Below are positions 1-8,307 of a stretch of DNA of 64,000 nucleotides, piece by piece. How positions within the stretch are numbered: position 1 is the stretch's first letter; the number at the start of each line of letters is the position of its first letter. The notes under the pieces were generated by a model. That model saw nothing but the letters and a program-made list of their open reading frames with translations, was not told where the DNA came from and did not search any database. The DNA lies in NCBI GenBank assembly GCA_041287495.1, contig JBEULE010000040.1:203743-267742 (forward strand), written 5' to 3'. Source of the DNA: JAOABC01 sp041287495 (GTDB lineage Bacteria > Aquificota > Aquificia > Aquificales > Hydrogenothermaceae). The translations under genes were made by a program, and so were the position numbers.

Positions 1-2
1 CT

Positions 3-929
3 GCTTTTGATAGGGCTTTGACTATTAAATTAGCAGTGTCTCCAGAAGCTAAACCTTCTGATTTTGTAAAACCAGGGCATGTATTTCCACTTATGGCAAA
101 GAAAGGTGGAGTTTTAGAGAGAACAGGTCATACAGAGGCATCCGTAGATCTTGCCAAACTTGCAGGTTTATATCCAGCTGGAGTTATTTGTGAGATTATG
201 AAAGATGATGGAACTATGGCAAGACTTGATGACTTGATGGAGTTCGCACAGAAACATAATCTTAAAATAATAACAATAGCAGATTTAGTTCAGTATAGGC
301 TAAAGAAAGAGAAACATGTAAAAAGAGAAGCAGAAGCTTTCTTACCTACAAAGTATGGTGTATTTAAAATATATGGTTATATAAATACATTAGATGGGAC
401 AGAACATGTTGCACTGACTATGGGAGATATAAATCCGGAAGAGCCGGTTTTAGTGAGAGTTCATTCTGAATGTTTAACCGGAGATATATTCGGTTCTTTA
501 AGGTGTGACTGTCAAAATCAGTTACACAGAGCTTTACAGATGATAGCCCAGGAAGGGAAAGGTGTATTGGTTTATATGAGAGGACACGAAGGAAGAGGAA
601 TAGGCATTGTAAACAAAATAAAAGCTTATGACTTACAAGATAAAGGATACGATACAGTTGAGGCTAATCATAAACTTGGTTTTCAGTCAGATTTAAGAGA
701 TTTTGGAACAGGAGCACAGATATTACTTGATATTGGCGTAAGAAAGATGAGACTTATGACTAATAATCCTAGGAAGATAGTTGCTCTGGAGGGTTTTGGT
801 CTTGAGATAGTTGAAAGAGTACCTATCTTTACGGGAACAAATCCACATAATGAGAAATATCTACTTGCAAAAAAGAATAAGTTAGGTCATATGATAGAAT
901 ATTTTGAGGAATGGAAGTGCGATCTTTGA
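3..929 (+). CDS. ribBA: RibBA, riboflavin biosynthesis (5' end outside window)
   Basis: Bifunctional 3,4-dihydroxy-2-butanone-4-phosphate synthase / GTP cyclohydrolase II, the two entry enzymes of riboflavin synthesis. The reading frame is open to the window edge, and the TTG at 18 lies inside a conserved DHBP-synthase stretch (DRALTIK before KPSDFVKPGHVFPL), so the gene is cut by the window and does not start here. The second half is GTP cyclohydrolase II: the zinc-binding pattern CLTGDIFGSLRCDCQ is followed by RGHEGRGIG and TNNPRKI, so that half looks active. The terminal 19 bp overlap the next gene, the cytochrome lipoprotein. Confidence 0.95.
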   Translation, partial: AFDRALTIKLAVSPEAKPSDFVKPGHVFPLMAKKGGVLERTGHTEASVDLAKLAGLYPAGVICEIMKDDGTMARLDDLMEFAQKHNLKIITIADLVQYRLKKEKHVKREAEAFLPTKYGVFKIYGYINTLDGTEHVALTMGDINPEEPVLVRVHSECLTGDIFGSLRCDCQNQLHRALQMIAQEGKGVLVYMRGHEGRGIGIVNKIKAYDLQDKGYDTVEANHKLGFQSDLRDFGTGAQILLDIGVRKMRLMTNNPRKIVALEGFGLEIVERVPIFTGTNPHNEKYLLAKKNKLGHMIEYFEEWKCDL

Positions 930-1825
930 TTTTCATATTTTTTGCCGTAATTCTATCTTCATGTGATAAGATTACCAATGTATTTCAGGAAGATGATTTA
1001 CTTCAAAGACCTGTAGCAAGCAGGTGTGGAGATTGCCATCAAGAGATATATAAACAGTGGAAAGAATCTAGACATGCAAAGGCTTGGGTATCACAAGATT
1101 TTAAAAGGACAAGTGAAAACTACTCAAAAGAAAAATGTCTATCATGCCATGCTCCTTATGAAATAACAGTTGGAGATAAACCAAAAGTTAGGGAAACTAA
1201 TCTTTCTGATGGGGTGAACTGTGTTTCTTGTCATTTTAGGGATTCTACAAAGTCTATGCATGGTCCGTATGATGTGTTTTCCCCTCCCCATCCATCTACA
1301 AAAGACCTGCAGTACACTAAAGCTGAAATCTGTTCCGGATGTCATCAGGAAACATTTAAACAATGGCAGATGGTTAAGACAGATAAAAACTGTCAAAACT
1401 GTCATATGTACCCTAAAGAAGGTAAACTTATACAGAAATTTCCTTTTGACCTTTTCCATGCCTCAAAAGAAGTACACCATCATGGCTTTATAGTTCCGAT
1501 ACCTAAACCTGACTTTTTCAGAGTTGAAGCCTCAAAAAATAAGGAAAATTTAACATTGTATATAACAAGTTTGAAAGCACCTCATAATGTTCCAACTGCA
1601 GACCACGGAGATCCTAAATACTATATAGATGTTGAGTATATCAAAGATGGAAAAGTTGTTTACACCGATAGTCAGACCTTAACAAAGAAAGAGCCTTTGA
1701 TATTTAAACAGACAAAAGAAATAGTTTTCCCTGTAAATTTCCCATATGACAGAGTTAAAATTACTCTAAGTAGAAAACTAAGTTGGGAAGAAAAACCTAA
1801 GAAAATTGCAGACTTTGAGTTTTGA
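911..1825 (+). CDS. Pentaheme c-type cytochrome lipoprotein
   Basis: Probable membrane-anchored multiheme electron carrier of the cytochrome c554-like group. Five CxxCH heme sites are visible at residues 39 (CGDCH), 76 (CLSCH), 104 (CVSCH), 141 (CSGCH) and 161 (CQNCH). The N-terminus is a hydrophobic signal followed by a lipobox (VILSSC), so it should be exported and lipid-modified. The last third has no heme site and resembles the beta-rich C-terminal domain of such cytochromes (PHNVPTADHGDP). The ATG at 911 sits only 1 nt after GAGG; GTG at 917 is better spaced and may be the true start. It overlaps the end of ribBA. The redox partner cannot be told from sequence. Confidence 0.85.
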   Translation: MEVRSLIFIFFAVILSSCDKITNVFQEDDLLQRPVASRCGDCHQEIYKQWKESRHAKAWVSQDFKRTSENYSKEKCLSCHAPYEITVGDKPKVRETNLSDGVNCVSCHFRDSTKSMHGPYDVFSPPHPSTKDLQYTKAEICSGCHQETFKQWQMVKTDKNCQNCHMYPKEGKLIQKFPFDLFHASKEVHHHGFIVPIPKPDFFRVEASKNKENLTLYITSLKAPHNVPTADHGDPKYYIDVEYIKDGKVVYTDSQTLTKKEPLIFKQTKEIVFPVNFPYDRVKITLSRKLSWEEKPKKIADFEF

Positions 1826-2240
1826 TATAGTTCCTTACGAAAAAAGATATTTAAATGAAGTTTTAGATTTGCTGAATTCTGTTTTTGATTCTCATTACAC
1901 AGAAGATTATATTAATACAGGATTATCTGAAAAGTATATTGTTTTAGAGAGTAAAAAAGTAATTGGTTTTGTTGAGTTTGTGATACTGTTTGATTTTGGT
2001 GAGATATTTATGATAGCTGTTGATAAAAATTTTCATGGTAAAGGTGTAGGAAAAGCTCTTATGGAGTTTGTTTTAGAGAGGATGAGAGAAAAGGATGTAA
2101 AAGAGGTATACCTTGATGTATCAGTAAATAACTTAAGAGCTATAAATTTTTACAAAAGTTATGGATTTGAGGAACTTTATAGAAGGGAAAAATATTACAG
2201 AAGTTTGGAAGATTCAATATTAATGAGGAAACAACTATAA
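1806..2240 (+). CDS. GNAT-family N-acetyltransferase (RimI-like)
   Basis: A 144-residue single-domain GNAT acetyltransferase. The acetyl-CoA pyrophosphate loop is visible as HGKGVGKALM, preceded by the beta strand EIFMIAVDKNF and followed by the typical YLDVSVNNLRAINFYKSYGFEE segment. That pattern is shared by RimI-like protein acetyltransferases, but the substrate cannot be assigned. The start is TTG at 1806, overlapping the cytochrome gene by 20 bp; a second in-frame TTG at 1815 is possible. No strong ribosome-binding site precedes either, so expression may depend on translational coupling. Confidence 0.8.
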   Translation: MQTLSFDIVPYEKRYLNEVLDLLNSVFDSHYTEDYINTGLSEKYIVLESKKVIGFVEFVILFDFGEIFMIAVDKNFHGKGVGKALMEFVLERMREKDVKEVYLDVSVNNLRAINFYKSYGFEELYRREKYYRSLEDSILMRKQL

Positions 2241-2331
2241 TAATGAAAGTTTAATATGTTAAAATTATAAAATAGCTAGTTTTATCTGGAATATTTTGTA
2301 GTGAATAAATTTTTTCATAAAGGAGCAATCA

Positions 2332-2859
2332 GTGAAAATAAAAGGCAGAGAGTTAGAGCTTCTTATTTCTGAAAATCAGATAAAAAGTAGGATAAAAGAG
2401 CTTGCCAAGGAGATAGATGAAGCCTTTGAAGGGGAAGATATATATGCTGTAGGAATACTCAAAGGGTCTTTTATATTTTTTGCAGATTTAGTAAGAGAGC
2501 TTAAAAGTAAGGTGTATGTAGATTTTATGCAAGTATCTTCATATGGAAGTAGAATGGAAAGTTTTGGAGAAGTTATCTTTATAAAAGATATGTCTGTTGA
2601 TATCAAAGATAAAAATGTTCTGATAATAGATGATATTATAGATACGGGAAGAACTTTAAAAGCTCTGGTTGAAGCTCTATCTTTAAGATATCCTAGAAAA
2701 TTAAAAACTGCAGTTCTTCTTGATAAAAAAGAGAGAAGAGAGGTTGATTATTATGCTGACTTTGTTGGCTTTGTTATTCCAGATAAATTTGTTGTAGGTT
2801 ATGGTTTAGATTGGGCTGAAGAAGGAAGAAATCTAAAAGAAATTTATGGAGTGAAGTAA
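2332..2859 (+). CDS. hpt: Hypoxanthine(-guanine) phosphoribosyltransferase
   Basis: Purine salvage enzyme that transfers phosphoribose from PRPP to hypoxanthine or guanine. The 175-residue length is normal for the bacterial enzyme. The PRPP-binding signature VLIIDDIIDTGRTL is intact, and the N-terminal GSFIFFADLVREL and C-terminal DKFVVGYGLDWAEEGRNL segments match the family. The start is GTG at 2332 with AGGAG at 2321. It is followed by moaC-mog after 1 nt, so the two are probably co-transcribed. Confidence 0.93.
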   Translation: MKIKGRELELLISENQIKSRIKELAKEIDEAFEGEDIYAVGILKGSFIFFADLVRELKSKVYVDFMQVSSYGSRMESFGEVIFIKDMSVDIKDKNVLIIDDIIDTGRTLKALVEALSLRYPRKLKTAVLLDKKERREVDYYADFVGFVIPDKFVVGYGLDWAEEGRNLKEIYGVK

Positions 2860-2860
2860 G

Positions 2861-3775
2861 ATGAGGATGGTAGATGTTTCTATGAAGTTTGAAACTATAA
2901 GGACTGCACAAGCAGAGGGAAAGATATATCTTTCAAAAGAAACTGTTGAGATGATTAAAAATAAACAGATACCAAAAGGTGATGTTTTAGTTGCTTCCCA
3001 GATGGCAGGTATACTTGGAGCCAAAAAGACACCTGAGATACTACCTTTTTGCCATCCTATACATATAGACCAGGTGTATGTAGAGACCAGACTTGATGAA
3101 GATGGAGTGTATGTCAGATCATTTGTCAGATGTATAGGTAGAACAGGTGTTGAAATGGAAGCACTTTCAGCTGTATCTGCTGCACTTTTAAATGTTTATG
3201 ATATGTGTAAAGCTTTTGATAAAGAGATGTTTATTTCAGAAGTGAGGCTTATATCAAAATCCGGAGGAAAATCCGACTATGAAGAAGACCTTTCAGGTTT
3301 AAACTGTGCAGTTATAACTTTAAGTGATAGCTGTTATAAAGGTGAAGCAGAAGATAAAAGCGGAAAAGCAGCGATAGATATAATACAAAATGAGTTTAAT
3401 GGTAAAGTAGTTCATTATGAAGTTTTACCTGATGATTTAGATAAAATTGTGGAAAAGTTGAGAGAGCTTATAGATAAAGTTGATATTATCTTCACTACAG
3501 GTGGAACAGGATTTTCCAAGAGAGATGTGACACCGGAGGCAACATTACAGGTTATAGATAAAGAGATGGTAGGATTTGAGGAAGCTATGAGGATTGTAGG
3601 GATAAAGTTTACACCTAAATCTCTTCTATCAAGAGCAGTTTGTGGAGTAGCAGGGCAAAGTACACTTATAATAAATCTTCCCGGAAGTACTGGAGGAGTA
3701 AAGGATAATCTTAGAATGGTAGCACCACTTTTAAAACATGCTATAAGAATGGCAAAGGGAGAGAAAAAACATTAG
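2861..3775 (+). CDS. moaC: MoaC-MoaB/Mog fusion, molybdenum cofactor biosynthesis
   Basis: Two cofactor-synthesis proteins in one 304-residue chain. Residues 1-150 are MoaC (cyclic pyranopterin monophosphate synthase), with TPEILPFCHPIHIDQ and GVEMEALSAVSAALLNVYDMCKA carrying family-defining residues. Residues 155-304 are a MoaB/Mog adenylyltransferase domain, with AVITLSDSCYKGEAEDKSG, TTGGTG followed by RDVTPEAT, and NLPGSTGGVKDNL. MoaC acts early and the Mog domain activates molybdopterin late, so the fusion joins non-adjacent steps. Such bifunctional proteins are a described family. The start is ATG at 2861; a second ATG lies 6 nt later. Its stop overlaps the probable AUU start of the DUF4416 gene. 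Confidence 0.93.
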   Translation: MRMVDVSMKFETIRTAQAEGKIYLSKETVEMIKNKQIPKGDVLVASQMAGILGAKKTPEILPFCHPIHIDQVYVETRLDEDGVYVRSFVRCIGRTGVEMEALSAVSAALLNVYDMCKAFDKEMFISEVRLISKSGGKSDYEEDLSGLNCAVITLSDSCYKGEAEDKSGKAAIDIIQNEFNGKVVHYEVLPDDLDKIVEKLRELIDKVDIIFTTGGTGFSKRDVTPEATLQVIDKEMVGFEEAMRIVGIKFTPKSLLSRAVCGVAGQSTLIINLPGSTGGVKDNLRMVAPLLKHAIRMAKGEKKH

Positions 3776-3803
3776 AGACAGAGCTATATTAATTTTTGGT
3801 TTA

Positions 3804-4313
3804 ATGTGGAATGAAGGATTTAAAGATAGATTAATTGCAGTAGAGAACATAATCCAGCAGGAGTATGGGAAAATAATTTACTCAACAGAAAACTTCACCT
3901 TATCATATTCTACATACTATCAAAAGGAGATGGGGAAACATTTGATAAAAAAGTTTATAGTATTAGATTGTATTATACATAAGCAAAATGCAGTCAATAT
4001 AAAGAAGATGAGTATGTTATTAGAAGATAAGTTTAGATTAGGTGGTAGAACTGTGAATATAGACCCTGTATATTTAGATGAGTATCAGGTAGTAGCTTTA
4101 AGCTCAAAAGAAAGAGGGAGTAGAATCTATATATCTGATGGTGTATATGGAGAGATGGAGCTATTTTATCATCATAAAACTTTTCATCCCTTTGTATGGA
4201 CTTATCTAGATTATAAAGAGAAAATTCCATTTTTTAATGAAGTAAGAAAAATATATCTGAAAAAGATTAAAGACGATGAAACGATTTATTGTAAAAACAC
4301 CAAAAACTCTTAA
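3804..4313 (+). CDS. DUF4416 family protein, start probably upstream at 3771
   Basis: Protein of unknown function resembling DUF4416. Recognisable segments are STYYQKEMG, GGRTVNIDPVYLDEYQVV, SRIYISDGVYGEMEL and WTYLDYKEK. No catalytic function is known to me. The ATG at 3804 has no ribosome-binding site and falls within what looks like the first beta strand of the domain (RAILIFGLMWNEGF). The frame stays open upstream to 3747, with no ATG, GTG or TTG, but ATT at 3771 sits 9 nt after GGGAG and overlaps the moaC stop. An AUU start at 3771 is therefore likely, giving about 180 residues. The 3' end overlaps the next gene by 38 bp. Confidence 0.75.
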   Translation: MWNEGFKDRLIAVENIIQQEYGKIIYSTENFTLSYSTYYQKEMGKHLIKKFIVLDCIIHKQNAVNIKKMSMLLEDKFRLGGRTVNIDPVYLDEYQVVALSSKERGSRIYISDGVYGEMELFYHHKTFHPFVWTYLDYKEKIPFFNEVRKIYLKKIKDDETIYCKNTKNS

Positions 4314-5091
4314 AGATTTCGTTTCAGAAAGTTTAAAAATCTCCAAAAACAGAGCAAAAGATATTATAGATTCTAAAAATGTTTTTGTGAATAATAAAAG
4401 AATCTGGATTGCAAGCCATCAATTAAAATCCGGAGATGTAGTAGAGATTATATCTGCCGATTACAATTTTCCAAAGGAAGAAAATTTAGAGATTGTTTAC
4501 GAAGATGAGTATATTATTGCAGTAAATAAGCCACCGTTCATTACATCAGATAGAGATTATAACTCTTTAGAGTTTAAGTTAAGGATAAAGTATAAAAATA
4601 ATGACGTAAAAGCCATTCATAGGCTTGATAAAGAAACTTCCGGAGTTATCCTTTTTGCAAAGGGCTATGACATATTTCAAGAGTTTAAAAAACTATGGGA
4701 AGATAAATCTGTAAAAAAGATATACCTTGCTATATCTTACAATGAAGCAGATTTTCAGTTAAGAACTATAGATACAGATTTAGATGGTAAGGAAGCAGTG
4801 TCAACTGTAAAACTTTTAAAGAAAGCTAATGGCTTTTCTTATTTTGAAGTATCTATATATACTGGAAGGAAACATCAGATAAGAAGACACCTTGCCAGTA
4901 TTAGACATCCTGTTGTTGGAGATAAAACCTATGGTCCTAAAAAGATAGAAGTAGGATTTTTAAAGAGTATAAAGAGGCATATGCTTCATGCATATAAACT
5001 TGAATTTATTCATCCTTTTAAACAGATTAAAACAACAATAAAAGCAGATATACCGGTTGACTTTAAAAATGTTTTACATTACCTAAAATAG
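4276..5091 (+). CDS. RluA-family pseudouridine synthase
   Basis: RNA-modifying enzyme that isomerises uridine to pseudouridine. Residues 1-60 form an S4-type RNA-binding domain (SESLKISKNRAKDIIDSK). The catalytic domain follows, with the signature AIHRLDKETSGVILFAK, in which Asp118 is the expected nucleophile. The C-terminal GRKHQIRRHLASIRHPVVGD is the conserved RluA motif that packs on the active site. At 271 residues it is slightly shorter than RluD. The target site (23S rRNA or tRNA) cannot be determined. It begins inside the DUF4416 gene. Confidence 0.9.
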   Translation: MKRFIVKTPKTLKDFVSESLKISKNRAKDIIDSKNVFVNNKRIWIASHQLKSGDVVEIISADYNFPKEENLEIVYEDEYIIAVNKPPFITSDRDYNSLEFKLRIKYKNNDVKAIHRLDKETSGVILFAKGYDIFQEFKKLWEDKSVKKIYLAISYNEADFQLRTIDTDLDGKEAVSTVKLLKKANGFSYFEVSIYTGRKHQIRRHLASIRHPVVGDKTYGPKKIEVGFLKSIKRHMLHAYKLEFIHPFKQIKTTIKADIPVDFKNVLHYLK

Positions 5092-5129
5092 TATAATAGT
5101 TAGAAAATTTTAATTTTAGGAGTTTTAAA

Positions 5130-6260
5130 ATGGCTTTACCAACATTAAGAATTGGAAAGTATGAGATAGAATATCCAATAATACAGGGAGGAATGGGAGT
5201 AGGTATATCATGGGAAAATTTAGCAGGTAATGTATCTAAACATGGTTGCCTTGGTGTTGTCTCTGCTGTTGGAACAGGATATAGATATCCAAATTATGTA
5301 AAACTTAAAGATGGAAGACCAGTTAGTAGTAAATATATACACAACAAAGAAGCTTTAACAAAGATTATTAAAGATGCAAAAGAGATAGCTGGTGGAGAAA
5401 AAGCTGTAATAGGTGTAAATATACTCTGTGCTATAACCGATTACGATAGAGTTGTAAGAGATGCTATAGAAGCTGGAGCAAATATAATAATATCTGGAGC
5501 AGGGCTTCCTTTAAAGCTTCCTGAGTATGCTGCCGGAAGTGATGTAGCTTTGGTCCCTATCGTTTCTTCTGCAAGAGCGTTAAGAGTAATTTGTAAACAT
5601 TGGACTAAAAAGTATAATAGACTTCCTGATGCTGTTGTTTTAGAAGGTCCTTTGTCTGGAGGTCATCAAGGTATACCTTATGAAGACTGTTTTAAACCAG
5701 AGTATCAACTTGAAAATTTACTTCCGGAAGTTTTGAAAGAGAGGGATCAGTGGGGAGATTTCCCTATTATTGTTGCAGGAGGGATATGGAGTAAAGAAGA
5801 TATTGAGTGGTATATATCTCAGGGAGCTGCCGGTGTCCAGATGGGGACAAGATTTGTAGGAACTTATGAGTGTGATGCATCTAATGAATTTAAGCAAGTT
5901 ATAATAAATGCTAAAAAAGAAGATATAATATTACTTAAATCTCCGGTAGGTTATCCTGCAAGAGGAATAGTAACTAAACTTATAAAAGATATAGAGAGAG
6001 GAACTGCTCCAGAGGTTAAATGTATTTCAAACTGTGTAGTACCATGTAACCATGGTGAAGAAGCAAAAAAAGTTGGATACTGTATAGCTGATAGATTAGG
6101 AGATGCTTATCTTGGAAGAGTTGAAACTGGACTTTTCTTTTCTGGATCAAATGGCTATAGGATAAAGAGACTTGTCCATGTAAAAGATTTAATAAGAGAG
6201 CTTGTGGAGGGAATACCCTGCGGACAGGAGGAAGAACAAAACGATTTTATAAGTGTCTAA
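5130..6260 (+). CDS. NAD(P)H-dependent flavin oxidoreductase (nitronate monooxygenase family)
   Basis: A 376-residue TIM-barrel flavoprotein of the 2-nitropropane dioxygenase / FabK group. Features include the N-terminal IIQGGMGVGISWENLAG, a phosphate-binding segment IIVAGGIWSKEDI with GAAGVQMGTRF for FMN, and EGPLSGGHQG near the middle, where the family carries its catalytic His. The C-terminal part has four cysteines (CISNCVVPCN, then C near GYC), as in longer anaerobe-type members. The substrate is unknown; nitronate oxidation is only one possibility, and an enoyl-ACP reductase-like role is another. RBS AGGAG lies 9 nt before ATG. A hairpin straddles the start of the next gene. Confidence 0.85.
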   Translation: MALPTLRIGKYEIEYPIIQGGMGVGISWENLAGNVSKHGCLGVVSAVGTGYRYPNYVKLKDGRPVSSKYIHNKEALTKIIKDAKEIAGGEKAVIGVNILCAITDYDRVVRDAIEAGANIIISGAGLPLKLPEYAAGSDVALVPIVSSARALRVICKHWTKKYNRLPDAVVLEGPLSGGHQGIPYEDCFKPEYQLENLLPEVLKERDQWGDFPIIVAGGIWSKEDIEWYISQGAAGVQMGTRFVGTYECDASNEFKQVIINAKKEDIILLKSPVGYPARGIVTKLIKDIERGTAPEVKCISNCVVPCNHGEEAKKVGYCIADRLGDAYLGRVETGLFFSGSNGYRIKRLVHVKDLIRELVEGIPCGQEEEQNDFISV

Positions 6261-6274
6261 TTAAAGGTAACTTT

Positions 6275-6294
6275 CCATGCTCTTAACAGCATGG
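6275..6294 (+). promoter_or_regulatory. Hairpin enclosing histidine kinase start codon
   Basis: A perfect 6-bp inverted repeat (CCATGC, 8-nt loop, GCATGG) places the AUG at 6277-6279 inside the left arm. A T-rich run follows. It could hide the start codon or act as a weak intrinsic terminator after the upstream flavoprotein gene. The structure is seen directly; its function is inferred. Confidence 0.4.
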
Positions 6295-8307
6295 ATTATT
6301 TATTTTTTAGTTACTTTAAAGCTAAAAATTTACAATAGAGGACAGCTTTTTTACATTCTATCTGTTGCTTCTATTATATTATCTTATATATTGGTAGCTT
6401 ATAATTCATACATTTTATATTTTGCAGGTATTGTTTTTGCAAATTTAAATACCAAAAGATACATTAAGAAGGTTCCTTTTATTGTTTATTATTTAACACT
6501 TTTACTATTTTCCTTCTATTTTAAAACAGGGCTGATTCAAGATATTCTAACTACTTTAAGTATGTTTGGTTTAATATATCTTATTAAAGAAGAACCTTAT
6601 AGTAAAAAGAGAGGACTTATCTTATCTTTCGTTGTTATCACCTCTATTATTCTATTTTTCAATAAAGAGATGTTTACGGTCCTAAATACAGCTATACCTA
6701 TATTTTTGACATTAAATCTTATAGATTACTATTCAGAGTTAAAAGAGAGGGATTTAGAAGAGTTTAAAATAAAAACAGTAAAAACTGTAGATGCTGAAGT
6801 TAAAAAGGAAATAGAAAAATTAGAAATAAAACTTCAACTAGCACATAAGAAGTTGAAGGAAATATTCAAATTAAACAGTTATACAATAAAGGAGATTGAT
6901 ATTGATGAAATAACTGATAAAGTTGTTAAAGGACTTATTGAGTTAGGATATACTGGTTGTGCTTTAAAAATTAAAAATTACAATATTTTAAAAAAAGAAG
7001 GATATATTCCAAATTTTAAAGTATATGTTGAAGATATATTTAAAACAGTTACAGCTGATAGTATAGAGGTTTTTGAAAAAGGTAAATGTATTGTGATTCC
7101 GATATTTGCTGAAAATAATAGGCTTGGGACAATGTTAGTTTATTCAAGAAATGAAATTCTACCGGAAGAGATAGAATACTTAATGACATATGCTAAATCT
7201 GTAGGAACAGCAATAGCAAAAGTAGATTACTTCACACAGATAATAAAACTTAGAGACCTTATCTATACCGCTGTTGACTCTATTAACATACCATTGGTTA
7301 TCACTGGAAATGGATTTAAAATTGAAATTGCAAACAAAGCTTTTTTAAATTTTGTTAATAGAGAAGATGTATTAAGTTTAAATCTTGTTGACCTTCTTCC
7401 ATTTTTGGAGGATAAGAAAGAAGACATTATTAATAAGATAATAAATAACAGAGAGTTTTTAGAATGGAATACAAAAATATACATGCAAAATAGAGATGTA
7501 AGTTTAAACATTAGGGTTTATCCTGTAATCTCTGAAAACAAAGTTGAGAGTGTAGTTTTTATAGTAGAAGATATAACAGAAAAAGAGGAAATGGAACATC
7601 AAATAATACAGTCAGAAAAACTTGCTGTAATAGGAAGATTAGCTGCAGGTTTATCCCATGAGATTAAAAATCCATTGGCAATAATATCCCAGTCTGTATT
7701 TTCTCTAAAGAGAAGATTAAAGAAAATATGTGATGAAGGTATGATAAATGATTTAATTGAACCTTTGGAAAGAATAGAGAGAAGTTCCAATAGAGCTAAA
7801 GATATAATAGATAGACTTTTAAACTTTTCAAAACCTTACTATAGAAATGTAGAGAAAGTTAATCTGAAAAATATTATAGAAGAAGCAGTAAAATTAGCTG
7901 TTTTTCAAGCCAACAAATCTGAAGTTAAGATAAGTTCAAAGTTAAAAGATATCTTTATAAAAGGTGATAGAAATTCACTTATCCAGCTATTTTTAAACAT
8001 AATAATAAATGCTTTTGAATCAATTACTTCAGATGGTAAGATAACTATAACATTAAAATATCTTAAAAAGGATAAATTAGCAGAAGTATCTATTAAAGAT
8101 ACAGGTATAGGAATATCTCCAGATATAATAGATAGGATATTTGAACCATTTTTCACTACAAAAGAAAAGGGAACGGGACTTGGCTTATCTGTTGCTTACC
8201 GTATCGCTAAAGATCATAATGGGGATATAAAAGTTAAAAGTATAGAAGGAGAAGGAACAGAGTTTATAATATATTTACCTGTGTATGAGGATGGAGATGG
8301 AGAATAA
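6277..8307 (+). CDS. Membrane sensor histidine kinase (GAF-PAS-HisKA-HATPase)
   Basis: Sensor half of a two-component pair with the next gene. Residues 1-150 hold about six hydrophobic membrane segments, followed by a charged helical region (to about 200), a GAF-like domain (about 200-310) and a PAS domain (about 325-440, ending VVFIVEDITEKEEME). The phosphoacceptor is His461 in GLSHEIKNPLAII. The ATP-binding domain shows the N box IIINAFESI, G1 DTGIGIS, F box FEPFFTT and G2 GTGLGLSVAYRI, so it should be an active kinase of the NtrB/AtoS type. The membrane part has no periplasmic loop domain, suggesting a cytoplasmic or membrane signal. The start codon lies in a hairpin. The end overlaps the regulator by 23 bp. 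Confidence 0.92.
   Translation: MLLTAWIIYFLVTLKLKIYNRGQLFYILSVASIILSYILVAYNSYILYFAGIVFANLNTKRYIKKVPFIVYYLTLLLFSFYFKTGLIQDILTTLSMFGLIYLIKEEPYSKKRGLILSFVVITSIILFFNKEMFTVLNTAIPIFLTLNLIDYYSELKERDLEEFKIKTVKTVDAEVKKEIEKLEIKLQLAHKKLKEIFKLNSYTIKEIDIDEITDKVVKGLIELGYTGCALKIKNYNILKKEGYIPNFKVYVEDIFKTVTADSIEVFEKGKCIVIPIFAENNRLGTMLVYSRNEILPEEIEYLMTYAKSVGTAIAKVDYFTQIIKLRDLIYTAVDSINIPLVITGNGFKIEIANKAFLNFVNREDVLSLNLVDLLPFLEDKKEDIINKIINNREFLEWNTKIYMQNRDVSLNIRVYPVISENKVESVVFIVEDITEKEEMEHQIIQSEKLAVIGRLAAGLSHEIKNPLAIISQSVFSLKRRLKKICDEGMINDLIEPLERIERSSNRAKDIIDRLLNFSKPYYRNVEKVNLKNIIEEAVKLAVFQANKSEVKISSKLKDIFIKGDRNSLIQLFLNIIINAFESITSDGKITITLKYLKKDKLAEVSIKDTGIGISPDIIDRIFEPFFTTKEKGTGLGLSVAYRIAKDHNGDIKVKSIEGEGTEFIIYLPVYEDGDGE

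Noticed and set aside
18..929. Open frame starting with TTG at 18 taken as a full ribBA gene
   Set aside because: The residues before 18 (AFDRA) continue the conserved DHBP-synthase segment and the frame is open to the window edge, so this is an internal codon of a truncated gene.
1142..1493. ORFs on both strands inside the pentaheme cytochrome
   Set aside because: They overlap fully with a gene showing five heme motifs and have no ribosome-binding site or family resemblance.
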